Assembly: GCA_029582165.1 (NCBI GenBank)
Contig: CM055887.1
Span: forward strand, 9,569,190 to 9,633,189
Length of the DNA stretch: 64,000 nt
Source: Portulaca oleracea
Lineage: Eukaryota; Streptophyta; Magnoliopsida; Caryophyllales; Portulacaceae
Direction: 5' to 3'
Shown here: positions 35,340-47,200 of the stretch, in pieces
Layout: every line of letters begins with the position of its first letter
Position numbering within the stretch: the first letter of the stretch is position 1
Notes under the pieces: model-generated
Database searches by the model: none
The model's input: only the letters and a program-made list of their open reading frames with translations
Told to the model about the DNA's origin: nothing
Translations under genes and position numbers: made by a program

Positions 35340-36451
35340 TGAAGAGTCTCGGGTTTTGTTTTCATACCTCGTTGCTTTCGCCAAGCGAGCCGCCTCAACT
35401 ACCTCGAACTTCAAAGTACAATTCCCGGTGAAATTCGGAAATACGAGGATAGTCTCGGCTATCCATTGGATGCGCTCCGAGGCCTTTTAAGGAGGCTCGC
35501 GCGCTCCACTGATCCTAGAGGCCTCGGGACCATACCAGGTTGCCCCAAGATGATGAACTACGTGGTATCGGGGTTCGGGTGTGACCTCGGGTCAATAACA
35601 TGCAAGGTAAGAGGAGTAGAACTAGGAGAACATACGCAGCAGGTCGTTGCGCCCGCTACACCCACTATAGTGCCCGCGGCGCATCTTGGCAAAGCGAGGG
35701 GGGAGGGACAGGAGACCATGACACCCGCGACCTCCAAGGGTCGCGCCCGCGATGCCACTGACCAAGAATCGTCGCGCCCGCGACGCCACTGACCCAGAAT
35801 CGTCGCGCCCGGGACACCACTGGCCTAGAATCGCCGCACCCGCGACGTCCAGCGTAGCGTTCGCGAACCCGGCGATTTCGCAATCGTCTTGTTCTCCCTC
35901 AGCATCGTCGCTCCCGCGACCGCTCCCGTCGCGCCCACGACGGCCTTATTTTACGCGTTCTTTCAGCCTTAAACGGCAGCATTTAGGGGGTTAATTACCT
36001 AGTATAAATACACTTTTCACTATTTTTGAAGGCAGACTTTGATGATTATTGCTAATGAAAAGTTAGAGTGCTCTCTAAACTTACCTTTAAACCTTGTTTT
36101 TACTTTATCCAATTGATTATTGGTGGTGTTAGCAAGTCATTCCTTTATTAATTAGTGGTGAATTACCTTTAGCTAATCATGGTGGGGTGTTAGGTTCTGG
36201 TGGTGGATTATCGTTTATCCAAAACCATATCCAAGCATCATTAGTGTTCAAGCTTTGTGTGATTGAATGATTTGGGTTCTTCTTTATTATTGCTCATGGT
36301 TCAAGATTATTGCCAATATCTCAAGCATGGATTGTTGATTTGCATCATCTATCTACTCTATTGGCATGGGTAAGCAAGGAATTTCTCCATTCTTGTCAAT
36401 ATAAAGTTTCTCACTCAAGCTATTACTTCCCATCATACCCAATACATTCCA
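35340..36451 (+). repeat. 5' LTR of the gypsy element
   Basis: Contains the palindromic GTCGCGCCCGCGAC cluster, then TATAAATA at about 36003-36010. Confidence 0.85.
35725..35943. repeat. Palindromic word GTCGCGCCCGCGAC cluster in gypsy U3
   Basis: About six copies with a spacing near 34 bp, the best at about 35770-35786, lying roughly 60 bp upstream of the TATA box. The matching part of the 3' LTR (about 41600-41763) is scrambled. Confidence 0.65.
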
Positions 36452-36799
36452 TTTAGTATCAGAGCATATGTTAGAGTTAGCTTGAGTTTTTATTTTCATT
36501 TACAAGATTAAGGGTTTCCTATTGTTGGATTGGTTGGAATATTGGTGTTCCCCATTACCTGTGTCCTCCAAGTGTGTTGGAGTATATTGTATTGTGTTTT
36601 GTTTGTGTTTGTGTTTGTTAATTTTGTTGTCTACTAGAGCTTTATGGTGAAAGTTGGAGATATTGCACGGAAAGTGTTCGATTAAATGTTGATGGATATT
36701 AGCCTCAAAGGACCCCAAGCCAAACACTAGCCAACTACAAGAAAACCCCAAACTCCACAAAATTTCCCCAAACACAGTCCGTCCTCACCTTCCTTCGAT

Positions 36800-39700
36800 A
36801 TGGATGAAGAAATTAGTTCCAGTCGAGAGGAATCAAGCCACCACGGTAGTCTTCACGCTAGAGCTGTGGAGACACGACTTTCGACCATTGGGCGCACCCT
36901 TGAGACTCCTGTGGCTCAGATGAACCACCTCGCCCAAGAGCACCAAGATCATCCCCGTGACGAGCGTCAGAGACCCACCCGAAGTCCCATCCGTCCTCCT
37001 CCCACCTTTGAGTCGAGTGACGATGATAGAAACACCCTTCAACAACGTCGACGTAAGGACATGGAAGAGAGGCCCCCTCGCGATGAGTTCCATGACGTCA
37101 AGATCGACATTCCATAGTTCAATGGCTCCAATGATCCCGATGATTATCTTGAATGGGTACAAATCATGGAAAGGATTTTTGAGACCAAGGAGTATAACGA
37201 TGAAAAGGCCTTCAAGATCGCGAGCTTGAAACTCACCAAAGTCGCATATCTTTGGTATGAGAACGTCAAAGCACAAAGGGATAGAGAAGGTCGAGCAAAA
37301 ATCACCTCATGGGCAAGGCTCAAACAGTTGATGAATCGTTGGTTCTTGCCCAACACATACAAACAAGACGTCTTGAGGAAACTCTATGCCCTCACTCAAG
37401 GAAAAAGGACTGTGAGTGACTATATTCAGGAGTTCGAGCAACTCCTCATCAAAAGTGACCTTCAAGAACCCTAAGAGCAGATTATGATACGATTCTTGAA
37501 TGGGTTGGACCCCTCCATTGCCAAGAAGATTGAAATCCATTCCTATCATTCAATGGATGAGTGGTGTAGTATGGCTCTCAAGGTCGAGAGGCGGAGGAAA
37601 GAAAAGGCTACCTCTAAGCCTGCGTCTAGAACCTTCTTCCAACCGTCTAACTGGCCCTCTCCTTATTCGGGTACCCCGAAGTCTATTGAAACTCCTAAGT
37701 TCACATCGGCACCTAGAACTGACTAGGGAAAGGGAATTGTTATGCCTTCTCCAACGGATCTTCCTCGACGGATGGAAGGCAAGAAGTGCTTCAAATGCCA
37801 AGGGTATGGCCATTTTCAAGCAGATTGCCCGAACCGACGAACTTTGACCCTTCAAGAGGTCCAAGAGATTGACGATGAGCTTCAAACGACACAGCAGGAG
37901 TCCGAAGTAGTTGTCGATGAGGAGGTTGTGTGTGAAAAGGAGAACACCACTCCTACACCGCCCGTGCATAGTGGAACACTTGTTTTAAGGAGGGTTTTGC
38001 ATGCTCATGAAACCCCTCTTGACAAGGCCCAACGGGAGACGATCTTTCAATCACGGTATTTCGTGTGAGGTAAAGTATGCAATCGCATCATTGACGGGGG
38101 GAGTTGTATCAATGTCGCATCTACTTATATGGTTGAAAAGCTTAGATTGCCTTTGTTACCTCATCCTAAGCCTTATTAACTCAAGTGGCTCAATGATCAA
38201 GATGGCATCAAGGTAACCAAACAAGTCCTAGTGAATTTATCTTTTGGTCCTAACTATGATGATTCTATTATTTGTGATGTCGTTCCTATGAGTGCTTGTC
38301 ATATCTTATTGGGGCGTCCTTGGCAATTCGACAAGCATACCGTGCATAATGGGTTGAAAAACACCTATACTTTCACTCATAGGGGCAAGAGGGTTAAGCT
38401 ATTACCACTTGCTCCACATAAAATTATTCCTCCAAAATCCGAGGTAGGAAGTGATCAGGAGCCCAAACACATGAGTGAAACACGGGTTGAGAGAGCCCTA
38501 AACAAGGGGAAGGTCATCTTTGCCTTACTCCTCTTAGAGATAAACAAAAGTGAGGTAAAGAAACCCATACACCCTCTTGTTTCCCCTCTCATTTCCAAGC
38601 TCAGCGACGTCTTCCCCGAGGATCTACCACCGGGTCTTCCACCTATTCCAGGTATTGAGCACCAGATTGATCTTATGCCCGGGGCCCGGGCCCCGCTTCC
38701 CAACAAAGCGTCCTATTGATGCAACCCGCAAGAGACCAAGGTACTTCAACGGCAAGTGGATGAGCTCATTTCTAGGGGGGCTTTGTTCGGGAGAGTATGA
38801 GTCCTCATTCCGTCCCGGCTCTCTTGGTCCCCAAGAAGGATGGAACCTACCAGATGTGTTTCGACAGTCGGGCTATCAACAACATAACTATCAAGTATCG
38901 GTATCCTATATTGAGGCTCGATGATATGCTCGACGAGTTGCACGGCTCTTGTATATTTTCCAAGATCGACCTCTGAAGCGGGTACCATCAGATTCGCATG
39001 CGTGAAGGGGATGAGTGGAAGACGGCCTTCAAAACCAAAGGGGGGTTGTATGAGTGGCTCGTTATGCCTTTCGGCCTTTCCAACACTCCTAGCACTTTCA
39101 TGCACCTCATGAATGAGGTTTTGAGGCCCTTCATCAGCAAATTTGTGGTGATGTATTTTGACGATATCCTCATCTACTCTAAGTGTGAGGGCGACCATCT
39201 CTTGCACTTGGAGTCCGTTTTCAAGGTTCTTCGGCAGCAACAGTTATTCGGCAAACTTGAGAAGTGTGAATTTTGCACTCCCCAAGTTACCTTTCTTGGG
39301 TACATTATGTCTGACCGGGGCATCTTTATAGATCCCTCGAAGGTGGAAGCTATACACTCTTGGCCTACTCCCTCTACCATCACGGAGTTGAGAAGCTTCC
39401 ACGGCCTTGCTTCATTCTATCGCCGGTTCATCAAAGGGTTTAGCACCCTCACCGCTCCCATTACCGAATGCATGAAGAAGGGAACCTTTGAATGGACCAA
39501 AGCGGCTCAAGGGGCATTTTAGAAGCTCAAGGCTCGACTTTGTGAAGCTCTGGTACTTTCCCTCCCGGACTTCTCACAAGTTTTCGAGGTGGATTGCGAT
39601 GCTAGTGGAGTGGGCATTAGGGTCGTCCTAATGCAAAACCAACGCCCCATCGCCTACTTTAGTGAGAAGCTTAGTGGATCGAGGAAGAACTACTCTACCT

Positions 39701-41300
39701 ATGACAAGGAGTTCTACGCCCTTGTTCGTGCTCTCGATCATTGGTCACATTACTTGAGGCCCAATCAATTTGTCCTTCACTCTGATCATGAGGCCCTCAA
39801 GTACTTGAATGGGCAACACAAGCTTAACACTCGCCATGCCAAGTGGGTAGAGTTCCTCCAAAGTTTCAACTTTGTGGCGAAACATAAGAAGGGGAGCGTT
39901 AATGTGGTTGTCGATGCTCTTTCTAGGAGGCATGCTCTTCTTTCAGTTGTCGAAGTACGGGTTCTTGGGTTTCAACACATGCAGGAGTTCTACAAGGAGG
40001 ATGAGGATTTCAAACTTCATCGTGATGGTGGTGATGGCTCCTATGTGCTTCAAGATGGGTTCCTTGTCAAAGGAAACAAACATTATGTGCCCAAGTGTCC
40101 TTTGCAGAAGTTGCTTGTGAGGGAGGTTCATGGAGGTGGTCTTGCCGGTCATTTCGGCATCAACAAGACCTTTGATATGCTGAAGGAGCACTTTTATTGG
40201 CCAAGGATGGGAGGCGATGTGCACGATGTGATTTACAAATGTATTCTGTGCCATCATGCCAAGAGTCAATTCCACCAAGGACTCTATACACCTCTACTCG
40301 TCCCGAATGGCCATGGGAAGACTTGAGCATGGATTTCATTGTGGCTCTTTCCCCAAACGTGTGTGGCAAGTATGCGATACTCATCGTGGTGGAGCGTTTC
40401 TCCAAGATGGCGCACTTTATCGCTTGTGAGAAAACTGACAACGCCACCCACATCACCAATCTCTTCTTCCGGAAGATAGTGAGGTTACACGGTGTTCCAA
40501 GGACCATTGTCTCGAACCGCGATACGAAGTTTGTGAGCCATTTTTGGAGGTCCCCATGGAAGTTACTTAGAACCAAGCTCCTTTTTAGCACATCCCACCA
40601 CCCTCAAACTGAGGTGACCAACAAGACCCTCACTACCTTGCTTCGGGGTCTTGTGAGTAAGAGCTTAATTGCGGGATTGGGATGCCAAGCTTTGTCATGC
40701 AGAATTTGATTACAACTGGGCTCCCTCCTTTGCAACGGGTCACTCACCCTTTGAAACTTACTATGGGGTAAACCCGATCACTCCCATCGAACTCCTTCCT
40801 CATCCGTTGGAGTCAAATTGGAGTCAAGAGCAAGTTTTGAGGCTAGTGAGAAGGCCACCGAGATCCAAAAACTTCACCGGCAAATTCGCGAAAAGATCGA
40901 GAGGACCAATGAGCTTTACAAATCCCAAGCCAACAAGCACCGTCGGGGCATCACATTCAAACCCGGGGACTTGGTTTGGCTTCACTCGAGGAAGGAACGG
41001 TTTCCTTCACGTCGAGAAAGCAAGCTTATGCCGCGAAGTGAAGTCCTGTTCAAGGTCTTGGCGAGGGTGAATGACAATGTTTATAAACTCGATCTCCCGG
41101 GAGACATGGGGGTCTCCTCCACGTTCAACATCGACGATCTTTCACCATACATTGAGGACGACGAACCTGATGCGGATTTGAGACAAATCCTCTTCAAGAA
41201 GGGGAGGATGAAGAGTCCCGAGTTCCGTTTTCATTCCTCGTTGCTTTCACCAAGCGAGCCGCCTCAACTACCTCGAACTTCGAAGTACCATTCCCGGTGA
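36800..41300 (+). pseudogene. Gypsy gag-pol polyprotein, inactivated
   Basis: Domains in order: gag (from 36800); CCHC knuckle (37787-37828); protease region (about 38060-38400, shifted frame); reverse transcriptase with YFDD (39154-39165); RNase H (from about 39589); integrase zinc-binding region (about 40120-40262); integrase core (from about 40310); and a C-terminal tail ending inside the 3' LTR. Stops interrupt gag near 37115, 37472 and 37724. Frameshifts occur near 38066, 38700-38980, 40320 and 40680-40860, and there is a stop near 39520. It is not functional. Confidence 0.9.
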
Positions 41301-42272
41301 AATCCAAAAATGCGAGGATAGTCTCGGCTATCCGTTGGATGGGCTCTGAGGCCTTCTAAGGAGGCTCGCGCGTTCCACCGACCCCGGAGGCATCGGGACC
41401 GTACCGGGTCATCCCGAGATGATGAACTATGTGGTATCGGGGTTCGGGTGTGACCCTGGGTTAATAACATGCAAGGTAAAAGGAGCAGAACAAGGAGAAC
41501 ATACGCAGCAGGTCGTCACGCCCGCTACACCCATTGTAGCGCCCAAGACGCATCTTGGCAAAGCAGGGGGGAGGGACAGGAGACACTGACACCCGCGACC
41601 TCCAAGGGCGCGACGCCATCGACCGGAATCGCCGCGCGTGGCGCCCAAAGATAGCGCTGCGACGCCATCGCCTGGCCGCCGAATCGTCGCGACGCGGCGT
41701 CGGTATCATCGCGAACCCCGATTTCGCACCGCCCGCTTCTCTCAAGATCGTCGCGCCTCCGACGGCCCTGTTTTACGCGCTTTTTCAGCCTTAAACGGCT
41801 GCGTTTAAGGGGTTAATTACCTTGAATAAATACACTTTTCACTGTTTTTGAAGGCAGACTTTGATAATTATTGTAAATGAAAAGTTAGAGTGCTCTCTAA
41901 ACTTCCCTTCAAACCTTATTTTTACTTTATCCAATTGATTATTGGTGATGTTAGCAAGTCATTCCTTTATTGATTAGTGGTAAATTACCTTTAGCTAATC
42001 ATGGTGGGGTGTTAGGTTTTGATGGTGGATCATCCTTTATTCAAAACCATATCCAAGCATCATTGGTATTCAAACTTTGTATGATTGAATTACGGTTCTT
42101 CTTCTTTATTTTGCTCATGGTTCAAGATTATTGACAATATCTCTAGATTGTTGATTTGCATCATCTATCTACTCTATTGGCATGAGCAAACAAGAAATTT
42201 CTCCATTATTATCAATCTAAAGTTTCTCACTCAAACTATTACTTCCCCCCATGCCCAATACGCTCTCATCCA
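41209..42272 (+). repeat. 3' LTR of the gypsy element
   Basis: Direct repeat of 35340-36451. The TATA region reads GAATAAATACAC, so the box seen in the 5' LTR is lost here. Confidence 0.85.
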
Positions 42273-42511
42273 AAAAACAGGGTATTACTAATGTTGTCGA
42301 TCTCCACGAAGTAATTTGGTTTTAACCAAAACCATTACCATCAACTGTTTGGTATGACTAGATGATTTTCCTTCAACATTGACAAATATCATACGTTTCA
42401 CAATAAGTCGCTAAGTGCCACAAAATCTAAAATGAATGTATAAAACAATAGTAGTTATACTGTAATAGTAACCAAAAAAAAAACCCCTTGAAATGTAACC
42501 ATCTTTTTTTA

Positions 42512-42895
42512 AGTTAAATGGATTGAGTACCATTAATTTTTACAAGTTCTACCACTGAACTTTCAAATTTATCATATGTCACTTAACTTCTAAAATTTGT
42601 CAAATATATCGCTTAACTTCTAAACTTTGTGAAAAATATCACATTAAAAAAATGCACATTCATATGCATTTTACCACAGAGACAAGCCCGATAAGGCACC
42701 TCATATTACAAGCCTAGATTGTGTAAGAGCAACAAGTCAAATTTAAGTTTTGTAACATTTCTAACAAATTTTAAAAGTTAAGTGATATATTTGACAAATT
42801 TCAAAAGTTACGTGTCATATTCGACAAATTTGAAAGTTCAGCAGCAAAACTGAAAAAATTAAAAATTGCGGCACTCAAGTCATTTATATTGCTTA
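42512..42895. mobile_element. Long-inverted-repeat MITE (MULE-like)
   Basis: The left arm (42512 to about 42625) has TGAACTTTCAAATTTATC and repeated TAACTTCTAAAATTTGTC words. The right arm (about 42765-42895) is their inverse. It lies between T-runs, which hides any target duplication. Confidence 0.55.
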
Positions 42896-43183
42896 AATTT
42901 TTTTCCTTTTAATCACCTGTAGCCACAGTTTTGAAGGACCCATTGACATTTGACACTGAATCTTTACTTGCCTGTATTATGCCGCAAACATGCCTGCCTA
43001 CCATTCCCATGTTGAGATGACCTGTTTCAACTCCTTGGTAATAATATTGGGCATAAAAACAAACAATTAGGAGAACCTGCAGTAGATACTGCCTGCCTTT
43101 TGGCAATTTGCACTTCTCTCACAATGGAGCCAAAAGGAATAAAGTTACAAGAAAGAGGACAGCAACTCCCCACAGCTGAAACC

Positions 43184-43402
43184 GGGGGTCATGTTGTTTA
43201 GGTTGGATATAATTCTATCAACTTATCCTAACTTATACAAACTTACCCAAACTTATCCAAACCTAACACAATTCCCCAAAAAAATCAAATCTAAAAACAC
43301 ATTTCTCCAAAAAAAATATCATAATTTATCATAACTTATCCCAACTTATCCTAACTTATACATCCAAAAACCTGAAAATAACTCAACCAAAGAACAGGGC
43401 CC
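43184..43402. mobile_element. MITE related to the one at 35173
   Basis: The right end AACCAAAGAACAGGGCCC pairs loosely with the left end GGGGTCATGTTGTTTAGGTT. The interior repeats CTAACTTAT(A/C)CAAACTTA and AATTCCCCAAAAAAAT like the 35173 copy. Confidence 0.5.
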
Positions 43403-44258
43403 AAGACAAACAAAAATAATGTTAAGGGAGTGCGCCTCGCATCAGAAAACAACACCAACCATTTGGATTGGACCATTCGAAAACCGAACTCGTGGAATGT
43501 AGCCAATTTGCGCAATTCCCATGTGATGACTGGATGCAAATGGTCCAACCCCATTTACACATCTTTATTCTCTTCTGATGACTCTGCATTTAGTCATAAA
43601 GTTCAAAGATCGATGGAACATACCATGTGAAGAGTAAACTCCCATCACAAAACTCCAAAGAGGGGAATTTGCAGATGAGCATCAAGGACCATCAAGATTC
43701 AGCATCTCACCTTGCCCAACCTTTCAGAATCATCTTGGTCATAAACCAAGCAGCTTTTCTCAGCCACTGGATCCAATACTCAATAGTGTTTTGAAACTAA
43801 GTGTCGTTTTCTTTTTGTTTTTTTTTTTATTTTGGGGGGGGGGGTGGGGGGTTCATTATGCGAAACGAAAAGAAAAAAACAAAACTGTATGGAGCAAAAT
43901 AACAAATGTCGTAACATAATCTGTAACCTGGATCAATATACCACCTCAAAGCCAACACGAGCTTCCTTTCACTTAACAGAACCTCGAGACAGGTGGCTTC
44001 GAGGAAGAAAAACAATCATAAGGCAACAAGAAACAAACATGGTTTCCCAATGTCAAGTTGTGTGGCAAGAACTTACACGTCATGATACTCCATTGCATTT
44101 CATATAACCAGAGAGTAAAATCCGGCACTAGTCCTAAGTATCAAAATTCAGGAATAGCAATTTTCCCTCCTTTTTCAGTAGTAAGTTCTTACCAAGATAA
44201 ACAACACGTTCAAATGTATTAGCACTAATAAACAAGCCTCACTTCTGCAACGGAGCAA
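43403..44258. other. 3' flank of PFD6; no separate gene seen
   Basis: Includes a run of 11 G (43834-43844) next to T-runs. The minus-strand part nearest 44258 should hold the PFD6 3' untranslated region. Confidence 0.45.
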
Positions 44259-47200
44259 CTATGCCTTGGCCTTTCCAGCTTGGAGTGCTTGGATTCTCTG
44301 CTGAACCTTCAATATCTACAATAGAAGGAACAATATGTTAGTGCAGCAGGGAGCATCATTGGACTGGACCACAAAATGGATGTTGCGTAGAAAGAAGACA
44401 TCAACGAATACAACAAGAACATGGGCTCTTTAATGAATAATTGTCTCCAGTGCCAGTTTCTTTTCTCAGGACACTGGACAGCCCAAAAAAAGAAAAGGGA
44501 GGGGGTGGGGATTTATTTGTGAGGCAACTAATTGACATATCAAACCAACAGTCTCAAAAAAGCCCCCCTTTCTCTAAAGCACGCCTCTTTCCATCCCTTT
44601 ATTAGCAACATGGCCTGCCTCTTGATTTTTGCTCTCTCATTGTGTGTGTGAGTTTTTATTCAGCTTCCTCAAGGTGCTATGCTATCAATCAGATTAATCT
44701 GTCATTCTTTCAAGTTGGGATCCATTTATAGGTATTGTGAGAATCACATTTTTATCTAACTCTTGTAATTTTCATTCTGAAGATTGCTGGAACAAAAGAA
44801 TGCATATACCCTTAACAGGATAGATGCATAAAAGTATAGAACTGAAGTGTAATGGATCGGTTGCCCACTGGCCATTAGGAGGAGGGGTCAGACCAACTAA
44901 ACAGCAGCTCAAACCACAATCAGGATTGGTTAAAATATTAGATTTCAGGAACATTTAAAACCTCTCCAATCTCAGGGAAATGACCAAACGTCAGAAACCA
45001 CAGCTTCCCTGTACAACTCTTGATATCCTCTGCTCCCTGCTTTCACTTACTCAGGTTTATCCAGTCCAGGACAACAGGGCCCAATTTGGGCTACCTTACT
45101 AAACAAGCTTTGGTCCCATGCTTAAAAGTTCTTCCTTGCCCATTTTGATTTGCAGGTGAACTACGAAAGCTAATGAAGATAGTGTTTCTCCACACATTTT
45201 TTCCACACATTTACACAAGAAATTAAGAAAACAAGAGAAGACAATGTGAGTATTTAAGGGCATGAATTACTCCAGATGTGGAGCAAGTCCTTAGAAGAAG
45301 ATGGCATCAGCCTAGAGAAATAGGAACAGTTGGTACCAATGAGGAACCAAGACGTTGCCCGAAACATTTTGCTCGAGAGAGTAGTAACAGATATATAATT
45401 GTGTTAGGCAAATGCACACTTGTTTCTCAAAAAACGCAAACACAGAAAGAGGTTTTGGTGCCTATTTCACTAGATCGACCAGCCTCTTGCAAATAAACAT
45501 GGCAGAAACCTCTTGTGCATAGAAGATTTCCTATTAATAACTTTTCTGTAGGGAACTCCTTTGATCTAAGAGAAAACAGAGAATTAAAAAAAATGGACTT
45601 CACCTTAAGGTCCTTTTTTCTGGGTGGGGGGTGCATTGCATAAAATAAGTTATTTAAAAAAAATTTAAAAACAGCTATTCAGAGGAAAGGTCTTCTAAGA
45701 GTGGGAATTTTGGTGCATAGTATCTCGGGCTTCCTCTTGGTGAAGGCTTCAAGAAGTTAGATATTTGATCCAGTCATCGAAAGGTTTGAGAAAAAACTCC
45801 AAGGACAGAAATCTAGATAACTTCCGAAAGGGGGGAGATTAACTCCTGTGAAAAGTGTTCTCTCAAGCATTCCAACTTACTTCTTATCTCTTTTCCCCTT
45901 GCCTTCCTTGGTGGTTGCTAAGTTGGAAGGAATCAAAAGGAAATTCCTTTGGGGTTCTTTTGGGAGTGACCCCAAGTATCACCTGGTGATATGGAACATT
46001 GTCAAACAACCTCTTTCAATGGGGATCCTTGGTGCGTGGGATTAAGCCTTTGATTCACTTTGTGATTTAGCCTTTGGGTGTTAGGTGTTGCTTAGTTCAT
46101 TTCCTATTCAGTTATAAGTCATCTTCTTGCTTGGGAGGGTGTCCCCAAAAGAAGAACAAGAAACACCATGGTTATACCACATGTTATTTTTTGGAGTATT
46201 TGTAGAGAAATGAACCAGATGGTTTTGGAGGGAGTTGAAACCTGTCTCCAACGCTTAAACTCTCTCTTCATTTGGGTTAATGGGAAGTTTAGATCTTCTC
46301 TTTTGATGTAGTAGATTTTGTTGATAGTCTTTATTTTGGTTGTACATGACTTTGTAGTATGCTTCCTAAGCATCTGATCTTTTCTTTCTAATTATTAATA
46401 TATATCTAGTTTCCTATTAAAGAAAAGTTGGTGGCAACAAAATTTTAGTTTAAAAAAAATCTAATTATTCAGTGATCTTTTTGGAATACCATCTGTACTA
46501 GTTTGACTAAGTAAGACAAGGATAGCTGTTGTGTCTAAGTTGCACAAAGTCTTTTGCTCTTTGTAAGAATCATTAAGGCTAAACGCGCACCGTTCTGCCC
46601 CAGACAGAAGCTGAAGTGAAAACCTTCATAAATTATATACTGCGGAAGTCAGCAAGGAAAAATAGCATGACTCCTATATAAATAGAAATAAGGTCATGAT
46701 GCAACTTTATTGGTAGATGACGTACAACACTCGTAGAGCAATTCCAAGAAGAGGATCAACAAGAACCGAGTTTACAACAACAACAATCCCCAGAATTGGC
46801 TAACGCGAGGTCTGAGAGAGTCCAAATGTAGGCAACCTTCCCCAATCCCCATGCATGGAAGTGCATGAAGAGCCTGATTTCGACAAACCTAAATATAGGG
46901 AATCCTAATGAGTTGAGAAAAACATCAAATGATAAGAACAACTACCCTCAAAATTTATCCTATTATCAGGAAACCAAATCTCTCCTAAGTCCTAATATGA
47001 TACTATCTTTGATTTGGCTACACTAAATTTTGCTTTAAGAACAGAAATTACCCAAAAAAAACACTAATTGTTGCAATTGAAATATATCCTTAATTCCTGA
47101 ACCCCTTTATTCATGTGCTCATTCTGTAAGAACCCTTGTCTTGAGCTGCTGAGCCAATGAAGCCACCAAATACCAATAGATGTGAAGTGCAAACAAGGAG

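Larger units (their letters stand above)
35340..42272 (+). mobile_element. Ty3/gypsy retrotransposon, 6.9 kb, decayed
   Basis: LTRs are 35340-36451 and 41209-42272, both starting TGAAGAGTC and ending CCA. A degenerate initiator Met-tRNA primer site (AGTATCAGAGC) follows the first LTR near 36455. A purine tract (AAGAAGGGGAGGA) precedes the second. Flanking ATAAA and AAAAA may be a decayed target duplication. The LTRs have diverged, with indels in the GC-rich block and a changed TATA box in the 3' copy, so the insertion is old. Integrase-tail sequence (SKLMPR, then NDNVYKLDLPGD and STFNIDDLSPY) is of the chromovirus type; CRM-like membership is a guess. Confidence 0.88.
35173..42284. mobile_element. 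MITE interrupted by a gypsy element
   Basis: The left part (35173-35339) starts GGCCCGGTTCTTTT and contains AACACAATTCCCCAAAAAAA, as does the related MITE at 43184-43402. After the gypsy insertion the sequence resumes with AAAAAACAGGGT, the expected inverse end. The MITE itself is about 180 bp. Its own target duplication is not visible. Confidence 0.55.

Noticed and set aside
42909..43106. 65-codon minus-strand frame downstream of PFD6
   Set aside because: Some codon-like regularity but no recognised family and no plausible splice partners.
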